DNA of 32,613 nt from contig JACDBB010000164.1 in assembly GCA_013695145.1 (NCBI GenBank), positions 1 to 32,613 on the forward strand, written 5' to 3'. This document shows, piece by piece, positions 15,864-24,257 of the stretch. The number at the start of each line of letters is the position of its first letter. The first letter of the stretch is position 1. Source of the stretch: Euzebyales bacterium. GTDB taxonomy: Bacteria; Actinomycetota; Nitriliruptoria; Euzebyales; Egibacteraceae. Below the pieces are notes generated by a model. That model was not told the DNA's origin. It did no database searches and was given only the letters and a program-made list of their open reading frames with translations. A program made the translations under genes and the position numbers.

Positions 15864-17723
15864 ATGAGCGTCCGCCCCATCGCCGATCATGCCCTGCTGT
15901 CGGACTGCCATTCGGCCGCGCTGGTGGCGTCCGACGGATCGGTGGAGTGGCAGACGTTCCCGCGCTTCGACTCGCCGAGCGTCTTCGGACGACTGCTCGA
16001 CGAGCAGGGTGGCCACTTCCGTGTCGGGGTCCAGGGCGAGGCCACGGTCTCCCGGCGCTATGTCGACGGCAGCCTGGTGCTGGAGACCACGACGACCACT
16101 GCCGAGGGGACGCTGCAGGTGACCGACGCGCTGGTCGTCGGTGTGGGGGAACGGGGGCACCAGCTGGGCCGTGATGCCCCGCATGCCCTGCTGCGACACG
16201 CCGCGTGCACCCGCGGCCGTGTCCGGTTGGTTGTGGAGTTCGCGCCCCGCCTGGAGTACGGGCTGAACCGACCCCTGCTCGTGGCCACGGATGCAGGGGT
16301 GATCACCGACGGCGGGCCTGACACGTTGGCCCTGTCCACCGATGTCGACCTGCAGGTCGACACATCGGTGGCCACCGCCACCGTCCAGCTGGAGGCCGGC
16401 CGATCCGCCAGCTTCGCCCTGCAATGGGCACGGGCCTGGGAGCGGCCGCCGCAGACGTGGGATCGCTCGAGCGTCCGCGATCGGCTGGACGACACCCTGG
16501 CTGCCTGGTCGTCATGGTCCGCCCAGCACCAGCGCTACGACGGCCCGTGGCGGGACCTGGTCCGGTTCAGCGGCGCGGTGCTGCAGGGCCTGACGTTCCA
16601 GCCGACCGGTGCGATCGTGGCCGCGCCGACCACGTCGCTGCCTGAGGTCATCGGCGGCAGCCGCAACTGGGACTACCGCTACTCGTGGCTGCGGGACGCC
16701 GCCATGACGCTCGATGCCCTGTGGGTCGCGGCGTGTCCCGACGAGGCGCAGTCGTTCGTGGAGTGGTTGATCGGCGCCGCCGCGCCGGACCTGCGCACCG
16801 GTGAACCGATCCGGATCATGTACGGCGTCGCCGGCGAGCACGACCTGGCCGAGCGGACGCTGACGCACCTGTCGGGGTGGCGAGACAGCGCACCGGTGCG
16901 GGTGGGCAACGAAGCGGCCGGCCAGGGGCAGCTGGACGTGTATGGCGAGGTGATCGACGCGGTGTTCCGGCTGCGGGAGCAGCTGCTGCCGTTCGACGAG
17001 CGGACCCGCCGGTTCCTCATCACGCTGACCGACGTGGCCGCCGGTAGCTGGCAGGAGGCGGACCAGGGGATTTGGGAAGTCCGAGGCCGCCCCCGACACT
17101 ACCTGCACTCCAAGCTGTTGTGCTGGGTCGCGCTGGACCGAGCGGTCGCCATGGCCGATGACCTCGGCGCCAGGGCGGAGGTGGTGCAGCGCTGGACGAC
17201 CGCACGCGAGGAGATCCGCACCGCGATCCTGACCCGTGGATATGACGAGGAGGTCGGCGCGTTCACACAGTCGTTCGGATCGGCAACGCTGGACGCCAGC
17301 GCCCTGCAGATCCCCCTGGTCGGCTTCCTGCCGGGTGACGACGACCGGGTGCGGCGGACCGTGGCCGCCATCGAGCACGACCTGACCGACGACCGCGGCT
17401 TCGTCCGCCGCTACACCGGCGATGACGGTCTGACCGGGGAGGAGGGTGCGTTCCTGCTGTGCACGTTCTGGCTGGCACAGGCCCACGCGGTGAGCGGGGA
17501 CGTGGCGCGGGCCCGCACGGTGTTCGAGGCCGCCATCGTCGTCCGCAACGACGTGGACCTGCTGGCCGAGGAGTACGGCAGCGGCCAGCTGCTCGGCAAC
17601 TTCCCGCAGGCGTTCAGCCACGTCGGCTTGGTCAACGCGGCATGGGCCATCGCCAAAGCCGAGCGCGGCGGCACTGATCACGACGCCCACCAGCGGGAGC
17701 AGGGCGTCGACGCCCATCCCTGA
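15864..17723 (+). CDS. GH15 family glycoside hydrolase
   Basis: The 619-residue protein begins RPIADHALLSDCHSAALV, the usual start of bacterial GH15 proteins (glucoamylase or trehalase). An N-terminal beta-rich domain of about 250 residues leads to the (alpha/alpha)6 catalytic domain with GGSRNWDYRYSWLRDAAMTL. The general acid Glu is in QEADQGIWEVRG (about residue 396) and the base region is LLAEEYGSGQLLGNFPQAFS (about 565-584). The specificity, trehalose or a glucan, cannot be told from sequence alone. ATG 15864 is eight bases after the mycoredoxin stop. No signal peptide is visible, so it acts in the cytoplasm. Confidence 0.9.
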   Translation: MSVRPIADHALLSDCHSAALVASDGSVEWQTFPRFDSPSVFGRLLDEQGGHFRVGVQGEATVSRRYVDGSLVLETTTTTAEGTLQVTDALVVGVGERGHQLGRDAPHALLRHAACTRGRVRLVVEFAPRLEYGLNRPLLVATDAGVITDGGPDTLALSTDVDLQVDTSVATATVQLEAGRSASFALQWARAWERPPQTWDRSSVRDRLDDTLAAWSSWSAQHQRYDGPWRDLVRFSGAVLQGLTFQPTGAIVAAPTTSLPEVIGGSRNWDYRYSWLRDAAMTLDALWVAACPDEAQSFVEWLIGAAAPDLRTGEPIRIMYGVAGEHDLAERTLTHLSGWRDSAPVRVGNEAAGQGQLDVYGEVIDAVFRLREQLLPFDERTRRFLITLTDVAAGSWQEADQGIWEVRGRPRHYLHSKLLCWVALDRAVAMADDLGARAEVVQRWTTAREEIRTAILTRGYDEEVGAFTQSFGSATLDASALQIPLVGFLPGDDDRVRRTVAAIEHDLTDDRGFVRRYTGDDGLTGEEGAFLLCTFWLAQAHAVSGDVARARTVFEAAIVVRNDVDLLAEEYGSGQLLGNFPQAFSHVGLVNAAWAIAKAERGGTDHDAHQREQGVDAHP

Positions 17724-17771
17724 TCCCTGAGCGTGCACAGGTCGTCGGACCCGATCAGGCGGTCAGCGAAA

Positions 17772-18025
17772 GGGCGGCCTCACCGAGGCGGGCCCCACCG
17801 GCCACACCAACGTGTTCGGCAACGGCATCCCCGGCCCGGGGCCGATGGGCTTCCAGCCGTCTGCGGTCGACCTCGACGCGGGCGAGTCCGGGTGGAGCCG
17901 TATGGGACTACTTCACCGACATGTGGGCCGAGGGCGGCACGCCGCGCCTGCTCACCTCCGAATCGGAGGCCCACACAGCCCGCGATGCAAGTGAGCTGGA
18001 GGAGCCATCAGCCGTGGCGAGCGCT
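17772..18025 (+). pseudogene. Frameshifted fragment of an unrecognised protein
   Basis: One frame reads TGHTNVFGNGIPGPGPMGFQ, PSAVDLDAGESGWSR up to about 17903. The sense then continues in another frame as VWDYFTDMWAEGGTPRLLTS, ESEAHTARDASELEE. Both parts look like protein (GPGPMGFQP, WDYFTDMWAEG) and belong together. There is no start codon or ribosome site. It is the C-terminal end of a lost gene. I do not name the family. Confidence 0.45.
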
Positions 18026-18180
18026 CCACCCCCACCATCGGCTGACCCGTTCGGCCGCTGTCCCGCCCGTGCAGAGGCAGGGGCGGCTCCGAACCAGATC
18101 GCCGGACCGCAGCCGGATCCCGCCAAGAGGTATCCGGCTGTGCGGCGTCTCGACCACCGTGGACACGGCCACCGCTGCGG
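18026..18180. other. Intergenic stretch, nothing recognised
   Basis: The bases between the preceding fragment and the end of the selenoprotein-like gene show no motif, repeat copy or clear terminator. Open frames continue through it on both strands without conserved residues. Confidence 0.35.
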
Positions 18181-19116
18181 TCATGAGGGGACGAACCCCT
18201 GGATGGTTGCGGGCTGGGCGGCCTCCACCAGCAGCCGCAGCGCCGCCTCGACGACCTGCCGTTGACGCACATGATCACCCACCGGTCCGATGGTCCGGCC
18301 CATCAGGTGCGGTGTCACCAGCACGCGCGGCACCTGCAGCTGCACAGCGGTGTGGCGGAACGCCCGGACGAACACGCTGACGGTGGGTATGCCGACGGCC
18401 TCCAACGCCCTGGCGACGAGTCCGACCGACCCGTGGCACACCGGTCAGGTGGCGACGAGGAAGGCCGCGTCGACCTCGCGTGCCGCCATGTGCTCAGCCC
18501 ACCGCGGCGCGACGTCCTTGCGCAGCCGCACGTGTGACGTGGCACCCGTGAACGCGTAGTGCTCCGTGGCCAGCCGCACCCGGCCCTCCGCGGCCAGCGA
18601 CCGGAGGTGCGCGAGGGGGAAGACGGTGGCGACGTCGCGCTGGGCGGTCCTGGCGTCGTAGCCAGGGTGGCGGGCGGTGAGCCGTTGGGCCGGGGTGTCG
18701 ACGGGGATCCTCGACAGCGTCGGGGCGCCCCGCAGGAACTCCTTGATCAGCGACAGCGACTCCTGCTGGGTAGGACCATCAGGGCCCATGGGATCGTCGT
18801 CGACGCAGAACACGCCACCGGCGGAGATCAAGGTCAGCCGCCGATCGGCGAGGTCGCCGGCGAGCGGCGCGAACGGGGCGCCGTCGACCTCCACCTCCGG
18901 TGGCTCCGGGGGGCTGTACGCGCGAACCTGTGCCTCGACCGCAACCCGTCGCACGGCCTCGAGGTCGCCGGTGTCGAACGCCGCGCCGAGCTGCTGCAGG
19001 AGCGCAGCCATGGTGTCAGCGGCCACCTCGTCGGACATCCGCGCGAGGTACTTGAACTGCATGTCCGCGTGGTCCCCGTAGTAGAAGGACCGCCGGAACT
19101 CCCCGAACGTCATCAT
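18181..19116 (-). CDS. GrdB-family (glycine/sarcosine/betaine reductase B-like) selenoprotein, UGA = Sec224
   Basis: Two adjacent minus-strand frames form one protein interrupted only by TGA at 18445-18447. Before it is EVDAAFLVAT; after it comes PVCHGSVGLVARALEAVGIP. This is the redox site of the selenoprotein B family, where relatives carry Cys or selenocysteine at that position, so the site reads U-P-V-C (residues 224-227). The full product is 311 residues and ends normally at TGA 18181. The N-terminus (FRRSFYYGDHADMQFKYLAR) and the RLTLISAGGVF strand fit the family. Conservation on both sides argues against a random nonsense mutation. The partner and substrate are unknown; selAB/tRNA-Sec genes are not in the window. 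Confidence 0.78.
18400..18420 (-). promoter_or_regulatory. Candidate bacterial SECIS hairpin
   Basis: On the mRNA, CUC..CGC and GCG..GAG can pair around the loop CAGG, with a small internal loop. The apical loop starts 32 nt after the UGA and contains G, which fits the loose rules for bacterial SECIS elements. The stem is weak, so this is only a candidate. A closer stem, GACCG/CGGUC, spans the bases right after the UGA. Confidence 0.3.
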
Positions 19117-19147
19117 GACCTATCCGCTGTCGCTGCCGTGCGCCGGT

Positions 19148-19269
19148 TCAGGATCGGACGTTGACGCCGTTCCAGAAGGCGTAGTACCCGGGAAGTAGTG
19201 GTCGCCCTCGACCACGATGGTGTCGTCCGATTCGGCGATCACCGCGCCGTTCCACATCGCTTTGGCCAT
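19148..19269 (-). pseudogene. Internally deleted DUF427 gene
   Basis: ATG 19269, with GAGGGGAG upstream, opens AKAMWNGAVIAESDDTIVVE, GDHYFP, the start of a single-domain DUF427 protein of about 90-95 residues. Directly after this the typical C-terminal end YYAFWNGVNVRS and a stop (19148-19150) appear in another frame. About 50 codons in between, including the HCPxKG signature, are gone. In the start frame translation runs on to 19120 giving 49 residues. Confidence 0.65.
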
Positions 19270-19329
19270 GGTCACTCCCCTCATCGGTGGTGTGGTCAGG
19301 TGCAACCGCGTCAGGCACGTGCTGATTCC

Positions 19330-19560
19330 CACCTCACCTGGTCTGCGCGGTCTCTGCCACCAGGTGCGCATGGCAAGCGCGCCGACGACGGGGCCTGCTA
19401 CGAGCACCAGGAACGCCCACCGCCAGACCACGACCTCCACCAGACGGGGATGACCCATATCGTGACGACGGTGAGGATGTAGCCGAACGCCAGCTGGAGC
19501 GTCATCGCCGTGCCGACGTAGCGCTGATCGGCGACCTCGCTGACGATCGTGGCACCGTGA
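19330..19560 (-). pseudogene. C-terminal remnant of an MFS-type transporter
   Basis: One minus frame reads ATIVSEVADQRYVGTAMTLQ, LAFGYILTVVTIWVIPVWW; the sense then shifts to WRWAFLVLVAGPVVGALAMR. These are the last two membrane helices of a major-facilitator transporter, with a frameshift between them near 19440. The rest of the gene is missing, and the fragment begins exactly where the divergent TetR remnant starts. A transporter with a divergent TetR repressor is a common arrangement. Confidence 0.6.
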
Positions 19561-19959
19561 GCACCACACCCGCCACCGCCCGGCAGGGCCGCCCCCGCGG
19601 GCTTCGACACCGGCGAGGTCTTGGACCGGGCGTTGGAGCTGTTCTGGCGCAACGGCTACGCCCCAACGTCCACCCGGGACCTCGCGACCGCGCTCGGGAT
19701 CAGCCAGTCGAGCCTGTGCAACGCCGTCGGGTCCAAGGCCGAGCTGCTGCGCACCGCGATGGACCGGTACGAGGCCGCGGTGGACGCACAGGTCGTGACC
19801 CCGCTGCTGGAGGCCGACGAGGGCGTGGGCGTCCTGTGGATGCTCTTCGATGCGCTGCGTCGATGGGTGGCCGACGATGGCCGACGTGGCTGCACGGAGG
19901 CGGGGATGACCTGGTCAGGCTCGGGGTGGGCAATGCCCCAGGCGCAGGCGGGGACCTAG
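19557..19959 (+). pseudogene. TetR-family regulator remnant
   Basis: GTG 19557 opens STTPATARQGRPRG; the sense continues one frame over as FDTGEVLDRALELFWRNGYA and TSTRDLATALGISQSSLCNA, a TetR helix-turn-helix. One extra C near 19604 accounts for the shift. The ligand-binding part stops after RRWVADDGRRGCT, about half the usual 190-200 residues, and the frame ends at TAG 19959, overlapping the end of the DivIVA-like gene. An in-frame TTG near 19620 or ATG 19621 could still start a 112-residue product. Confidence 0.65.
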
Positions 19960-20513
19960 GGACGCTGGTCGAGCTGCTCGTAGTCGTAGAACTGGCTGCT
20001 CGGGTCACGGTCAGCGGCTGTCTGACCCGCGGCCGGCGGCTGCTCGGGCGGCGCCAGGTCATCGGTCGCCAGCCGTCCCCGCAGACGCTCGCGGCCCTTC
20101 TCGACGGCCGCCAGCGTCTTCTGCAGCACGATCTCGAAGTTGGCGAGCTTGCCGTCGACGTAGTCCTCGGCCTCCAGGCGCAGCACGCGCGCGTGCTCGC
20201 GCGCGTCGGTGAGGATCCGTTCGGCCTCGCGGTTGGCTGCCCGGACCACCTCGGTCTCCGAGAGCATGCGCTCGCGCTCGACACGGGTGTCGGCCATCAG
20301 CTGCTCCGACTCGCGCGCCGCCTGGGCCAGCAGGTCGTCGCGCTCCTTGATGACCCAGCGGGACTGCCGCAGCTCGTCGGGCAGCCGGGTGCGCATGTCG
20401 GTGAGCACCGCCTCGACCTCGGCCCGGTTCACCATGACCGACGAGGACAGCGGGACGGGTCGGCCCTCGGCGATCAACTGCTCGAGCTGCTGGATGGCGG
20501 ACTCGACGTCCAA
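19956..20513 (-). CDS. DivIVA/ATP-synthase-b-like coiled-coil protein
   Basis: The 185-residue protein is largely helical and charged, with a long coiled coil from about residue 50 to 150 (RESEQLMADTRVERERML, EAERILTDAREHARVLRLEA). It starts DVESAIQQLEQLIAEGRPV and has an acidic, Pro-rich tail. Proteins of this kind sit next to coaD in many actinobacteria. A role in cell-envelope or division organisation is plausible but not shown here. In the usual order it is followed by yceD; here the 15-kb block lies between. Confidence 0.75.
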   Translation of the reverse strand: MDVESAIQQLEQLIAEGRPVPLSSSVMVNRAEVEAVLTDMRTRLPDELRQSRWVIKERDDLLAQAARESEQLMADTRVERERMLSETEVVRAANREAERILTDAREHARVLRLEAEDYVDGKLANFEIVLQKTLAAVEKGRERLRGRLATDDLAPPEQPPAAGQTAADRDPSSQFYDYEQLDQRP

Positions 20514-20597
20514 GGCGCGTCCTTACTGGAGGTCGACGGGATCGGTGGCGGTCAGTTCGGCGATTCGGACGGTTGGGGTGTGCCTAGCAGATACCCG

Positions 20598-21074
20598 TCA
20601 CCCCAGCCGCTCACGCAGCCGGTCGGCGACCACGGGCGGCACGAAGTCGGCGACGTCACCGCCGAAGCGCGCAACCTCCTTCACCAGCGATGACGAGAGG
20701 AAGGAGTATACGGGGCTCGTCGTCATGAACAGCGTCTCCACGTTCCCGAGCCGGCCGTTCATCTGCGCCATCTGCAGCTCGTACTCGAAGTCGCTGACCG
20801 CCCGCAGTCCCTTGACGACGAGCTCGATGCCGCGAGCGCGGCAGAAGTCCACGAGCAGCCCTTCGAAGTCCGCGACCTCGACGTTGTCGAGGTGGCCGGT
20901 GACATCCTCGAGCAGCGCGATGCGCTCGGCCAGGGGAAACGTCGGCTCCTTGCCCCGGTTGTGCAGGCAGGCCACGACCAGCCGGTCGAAGCGCGCCGCG
21001 GCCCGTTCGATCACATCGACGTGGCCGTAGGTGACCGGGTCGAAGCTGCCGGGGCACACCGCCGAGACGCTCAT
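20598..21074 (-). CDS. coaD: Phosphopantetheine adenylyltransferase
   Basis: CoaD joins 4'-phosphopantetheine and ATP to form dephospho-CoA, the fourth step of coenzyme A synthesis. The nucleotidyltransferase motif CPGSFDPVTYGHVDVIERA is at the N-terminus, VVKGLRAVSDFEYELQMAQM in the middle, and the second motif YSFLSSSLVKEVARFGGDV near the end. ATG 21074 gives 158 residues, a normal length; an upstream start at 21101 would add nine. GAGGGG lies upstream. It follows rsmD, its usual partner. Confidence 0.95.
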   Translation of the reverse strand: MSVSAVCPGSFDPVTYGHVDVIERAAARFDRLVVACLHNRGKEPTFPLAERIALLEDVTGHLDNVEVADFEGLLVDFCRARGIELVVKGLRAVSDFEYELQMAQMNGRLGNVETLFMTTSPVYSFLSSSLVKEVARFGGDVADFVPPVVADRLRERLG

Positions 21075-21101
21075 CGCGGGCAAGCCCCTCTCTCGGCGCA
21101 T

Positions 21102-21659
21102 CTACGCGACGGTCGCGTACAGCAGGACGGTGTCACCGTAGGGGCGCCGGCGGTCCGGCGCCAGGAACGGCGGCAGGGGCTGAGCGAGACCGGGGTCGCG
21201 GCGGTCGCGCTCGACGACCACCACGCAGCCCGATGCCAGGCCGCCGGCGGCATGCAGCCTCGCCAGGCACTCCCAGACCGCCGCGAGCGGCTCTCCGTAG
21301 GGAGGATCGGCGAGGACCAGGCTGAACGGCCGGGCCGGCGGGTCAGAGCAGACGCGCGCCGCGGGCTCCCGGCGCACGGTCGCCCGGTCGTCGACGCCCG
21401 CCCGTCGCAGGTTGGCGCGGATGACGCTCACGGCGGCGGCGTCGATCTCGGCGAGCACCGCGTTACAGGCGCCGCGTGACAGCGCCTCGATCGCCAGCGC
21501 CCCCGATCCCGCGTACAGATCGAGCACTTGGGCACCCGACACCACGGGCGCGAGGCTCGAGAACAGCGCCTCGCGGACCCGGTCGCTGGTCGGACGCGTC
21601 GCGGTCCCGGCGGGAGCGCGCAGCGGACGCCCGCGCGCTGTACCGGCGATGACCCGCAT
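21102..21659 (-). CDS. rsmD: 16S rRNA (guanine966-N2)-methyltransferase RsmD
   Basis: RsmD methylates G966 of 16S rRNA. Motifs: RVIAGTARGRPLRAP, RPTSDRVREALFSSL, the SAM-binding VLDLYAGSGALAIEALSRGA and the catalytic LADPPYGEP. It has 185 residues. The ATG at 21659 overlaps the recG stop (TGATG); a GTG three bases earlier is an alternative. The recG-rsmD-coaD order is standard. Confidence 0.94.
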   Translation of the reverse strand: MRVIAGTARGRPLRAPAGTATRPTSDRVREALFSSLAPVVSGAQVLDLYAGSGALAIEALSRGACNAVLAEIDAAAVSVIRANLRRAGVDDRATVRREPAARVCSDPPARPFSLVLADPPYGEPLAAVWECLARLHAAGGLASGCVVVVERDRRDPGLAQPLPPFLAPDRRRPYGDTVLLYATVA

Positions 21660-23833
21660 CACCCGGTCTCCATGGCAGCGAGGCGCTCGTCGCCGTAGCG
21701 GCGGGCGACCTCGGCGCGCAGCGCCGGATGCGCGGCCAGCTCGGGGTCACGGTCGACGAGCTCCCGCGCGTCGTCGCGGGAGCGCTGCACCCACCGCTGG
21801 TCACGGATGAGGCGCGCGAGCTTCAGGTCGGGCAGCCCGGACTGGCGGGTGTCGAACAGGCTGCCTTCGCCGCGCAGCTCGAGGTCGGTCTCGGCCAGTC
21901 GGAACCCGTCCGTGGTCGCGGCCAGCGCCTCCAGCCGAGCGTTTCCTTCCGGTTCGCCCGCGAACAGCACGCAGAAGCTCTTGGCGGTCCCGCGCCCGAC
22001 CCGGCCGCGCAGCTGGTGCAGCTGGCTGATGCCGAAGCGATCGGCGTCCTCGATCACCATGACCGTGGCCTCGGCCACGTCCACACCCACCTCGATCACG
22101 GTCGTGGATACCAGCACCTGGATCTCGCCGCCGCGGAAGGCGTCCATGACCTGGTCACGCTCGCCGCTGGACAGGCGTCCGTGGACGAGGCCGACGCCGA
22201 GGTCGGCGAACACCTCCTGCGACAGGTGCCGGTGCACGTCCACGGCCGCCGCGACGTCCTCCAGGGCGTCGGACGCCTCGATCAAGGGGCAGACCACGTA
22301 GGCCCGCTCCCCCGCCCGCGCGCGCTCGCGGACGAAGGCGTACAACCGCTCGCGGCGCGCCGAGTCCCGCTCGATCACCTGGGTCACGATCTCCTGCCGG
22401 CCGGGGGGCAGCTCGTCGAGGGTCGTGACGTCGAGGTCGCCGTACAGCGTCAGCGCCAGCGACCGCGGGATGGGCGTGGCCGTCATGACCAGCACGTCTG
22501 GGGTGCGGCCGTCGGTGCGCTTGTCCTTCAGCCGCGTGCGGTGCTCGACACCGAAGCGGTGCTGCTCGTCGATGACAACGACACCGAGGTCGTGGAACGC
22601 GACGCGCTGCTCGAGGAGCGCGTGCGTACCGATCAGCAGCTGCACGTCGCCGACCATGACCGCGGCGAGGAGGCCCCGCAGCTTGCTGGCCTTGGTGGAG
22701 CCCGTGAGCAGCTCGACACGTGGACGACCGAACAGGTCCCCACCAACCAGCGGTAGCACCGGACCGGCGTCACTGTGCGCGTCGACCCCCAGTGGTGCCA
22801 GCAGCATGAGGAAGGTGCGCAGATGCTGCTCCGCGAGCACCTCGGTCGGCGCCATGAGGACGGCCTGGCGGCCGTGGTCCAGGGCGGTGAGCATCGCCCA
22901 CGCCGCGACCAGCGTCTTGCCCGCGCCGACGTCACCCTGGAGCAACCGGTGCATCGGCTTGCTGCGGCCGAGGTCAGCTCCCAGCTCCGCGAACGCCCTG
23001 TGCTGCGCGGCGGTTGGACGGAACGGCAGCCGGTCGAGGAAGCGCTGCGCCAGCCCCCCTTCGGGTGGCGCCTGCGGGATGCCGATATCCTCGGACTCCA
23101 GCCGGTGCCTGCGCTGCTGCAACCCGACCTGAAGGCACAAGAGCTCGTCGTAGACCAGGCGCTCCCGCGCGGGCTTGACCTCGACCAGGTCGCGGGGATG
23201 GTGGATGCGGCGGAGCGCGGTGTCCAGGTCCACGAGGGCGTGCCTGGCAAGGAGCAGGTCCGGCATGAAGTCGCCGACGGCCGGCAGCACCTCGAGGGCG
23301 GCCCGCGCGTAGCGCGCGATCCGCGGCGAGGGCACCTTCTCGGTCGCGGGGTAGGTCGGCTGGATCCGCGCGTCCGGGTCGATGCCGCCGCCGGCGTCGT
23401 CGAGGGTGACGAGCTTGCCGTTCTTGAGCTGCAGGTCGCCGCGAAACCGCTCCAGCACACCACTGACGGCGGCGCGCGTGCCCTCGGGCAGCTGCTTTGC
23501 GCGCCACTCCTGGTTGAAGAACGGGACCTCTACCCTGCCGCCGTCGTCGTCGACGAGCAGCGCCTTGGCGATCGTCATGCGGCGCCCGCGTGGCCGGATG
23601 ACCTTCCACGCCGCGATCGTTCCGACCAGGGTGACGGGCTCGCCGAGCGGCGCGTGGGCCAGGGGCAGCTGGGCGCCGATGTCGCGGTACTTGCCGTGGT
23701 CCTGGGACGGGTAGTGCGTGAGCAGGTCGCGGACGGTGCGAATCTCGAACGCGCTCTGCAGCACACCGGCCGCACGAGGACTCACCCCTTCGACGGCGGT
23801 GACGGGAGACTCGAGCCAGGCTGCGGCGTCCAC
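21659..23833 (-). CDS. recG: ATP-dependent DNA helicase RecG
   Basis: RecG remodels stalled replication forks and branched DNA. The GTG at 23833 starts DAAAWLESPVTAVEGVSP and gives 724 residues; the longer open frame upstream is not conserved. An N-terminal wedge (OB-fold) domain covers about residues 60-160. Helicase motifs follow: LLQGDVGAGKTLVAAWA (Walker A), VVIDEQHRFGVEHR and VMTATPIPRSLALTLYGDLD, then the second lobe with VSTTVIEVGVDVAEATVMVI and HQLRGRVGRG. No strong ribosome site is seen before the GTG. It is divergent from rpmB. Confidence 0.95.
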   Translation of the reverse strand: MDAAAWLESPVTAVEGVSPRAAGVLQSAFEIRTVRDLLTHYPSQDHGKYRDIGAQLPLAHAPLGEPVTLVGTIAAWKVIRPRGRRMTIAKALLVDDDGGRVEVPFFNQEWRAKQLPEGTRAAVSGVLERFRGDLQLKNGKLVTLDDAGGGIDPDARIQPTYPATEKVPSPRIARYARAALEVLPAVGDFMPDLLLARHALVDLDTALRRIHHPRDLVEVKPARERLVYDELLCLQVGLQQRRHRLESEDIGIPQAPPEGGLAQRFLDRLPFRPTAAQHRAFAELGADLGRSKPMHRLLQGDVGAGKTLVAAWAMLTALDHGRQAVLMAPTEVLAEQHLRTFLMLLAPLGVDAHSDAGPVLPLVGGDLFGRPRVELLTGSTKASKLRGLLAAVMVGDVQLLIGTHALLEQRVAFHDLGVVVIDEQHRFGVEHRTRLKDKRTDGRTPDVLVMTATPIPRSLALTLYGDLDVTTLDELPPGRQEIVTQVIERDSARRERLYAFVRERARAGERAYVVCPLIEASDALEDVAAAVDVHRHLSQEVFADLGVGLVHGRLSSGERDQVMDAFRGGEIQVLVSTTVIEVGVDVAEATVMVIEDADRFGISQLHQLRGRVGRGTAKSFCVLFAGEPEGNARLEALAATTDGFRLAETDLELRGEGSLFDTRQSGLPDLKLARLIRDQRWVQRSRDDARELVDRDPELAAHPALRAEVARRYGDERLAAMETG

Positions 23834-23914
23834 CCCGCGAGTGTAGGAGCGCGCAGCGACAGCAGCGGGGGAGGACCATCGTCGCGCTCGGGCGTGTTCA
23901 CCTGCGGGACCGGG

Positions 23915-23944
23915 TTGCCGCGACCGGTGGTGGAACGCTACGCT
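23915..23944 (+). promoter_or_regulatory. Putative promoter for rpmB
   Basis: TTGCCG at 23915-23920 and TACGCT at 23939-23944 are separated by 18 bp and fit a sigma-A-type promoter. Transcription would begin about 75 bp before the rpmB ATG. Seen by eye only. Confidence 0.35.
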
Positions 23945-24025
23945 GCTCCTCTCGCCCGCCGTCAGGTGGGCCGTTTCGTGCCGCCGCAACGGTGGCCACC
24001 ACCCCCGAGACCTGTTGAGGACCCG

Positions 24026-24226
24026 ATGGCCGCCGTATGCGAGTTCTGCGGGAAGAAGCCGTACTTCAGCTACCAGGTCAGCTTCTCCCACAAGCGGAGC
24101 AAGCGGCGCTGGAATCCCAACGTGCAGCGCATCCGCATCTTCTCCAACGGGGGCGTCCGTCGGGCCTCGGTGTGCACCTCGTGCATGAAGAAGGGCGTCG
24201 TGCAGCGTCCCCCGCAGCGCGCCTAG
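24026..24226 (+). CDS. rpmB: 50S ribosomal protein L28
   Basis: The 66-residue basic protein has the L28 core SFSHKRSKRRWNPNVQRIRI. Two CxxC pairs (CEFC near residue 5 and CTSC near residue 52) mark the zinc-binding form. ATG 24026 has TTGAGGA five bases upstream. It is divergent from recG and convergent with thiD, which ends 31 bp away. Confidence 0.94.
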   Translation: MAAVCEFCGKKPYFSYQVSFSHKRSKRRWNPNVQRIRIFSNGGVRRASVCTSCMKKGVVQRPPQRA

Positions 24227-24257
24227 CCGCACCGGGAAGAGATCCGGGGCACCGCTG

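Noticed and set aside
18445-19116. Separate 223-residue gene ending at the UGA, or plain nonsense pseudogene
   Set aside because: The same frame continues with the family's conserved C-terminal third and the UGA falls exactly on the redox Cys/Sec position, so recoding is the better reading. The pseudogene option stays open until Sec genes are sought.
4740-19960. Prophage or integrative element
   Set aside because: No integrase, phage structural gene, conjugation gene, tRNA or flanking direct repeat is visible. The block is called accessory on gene content and synteny only.
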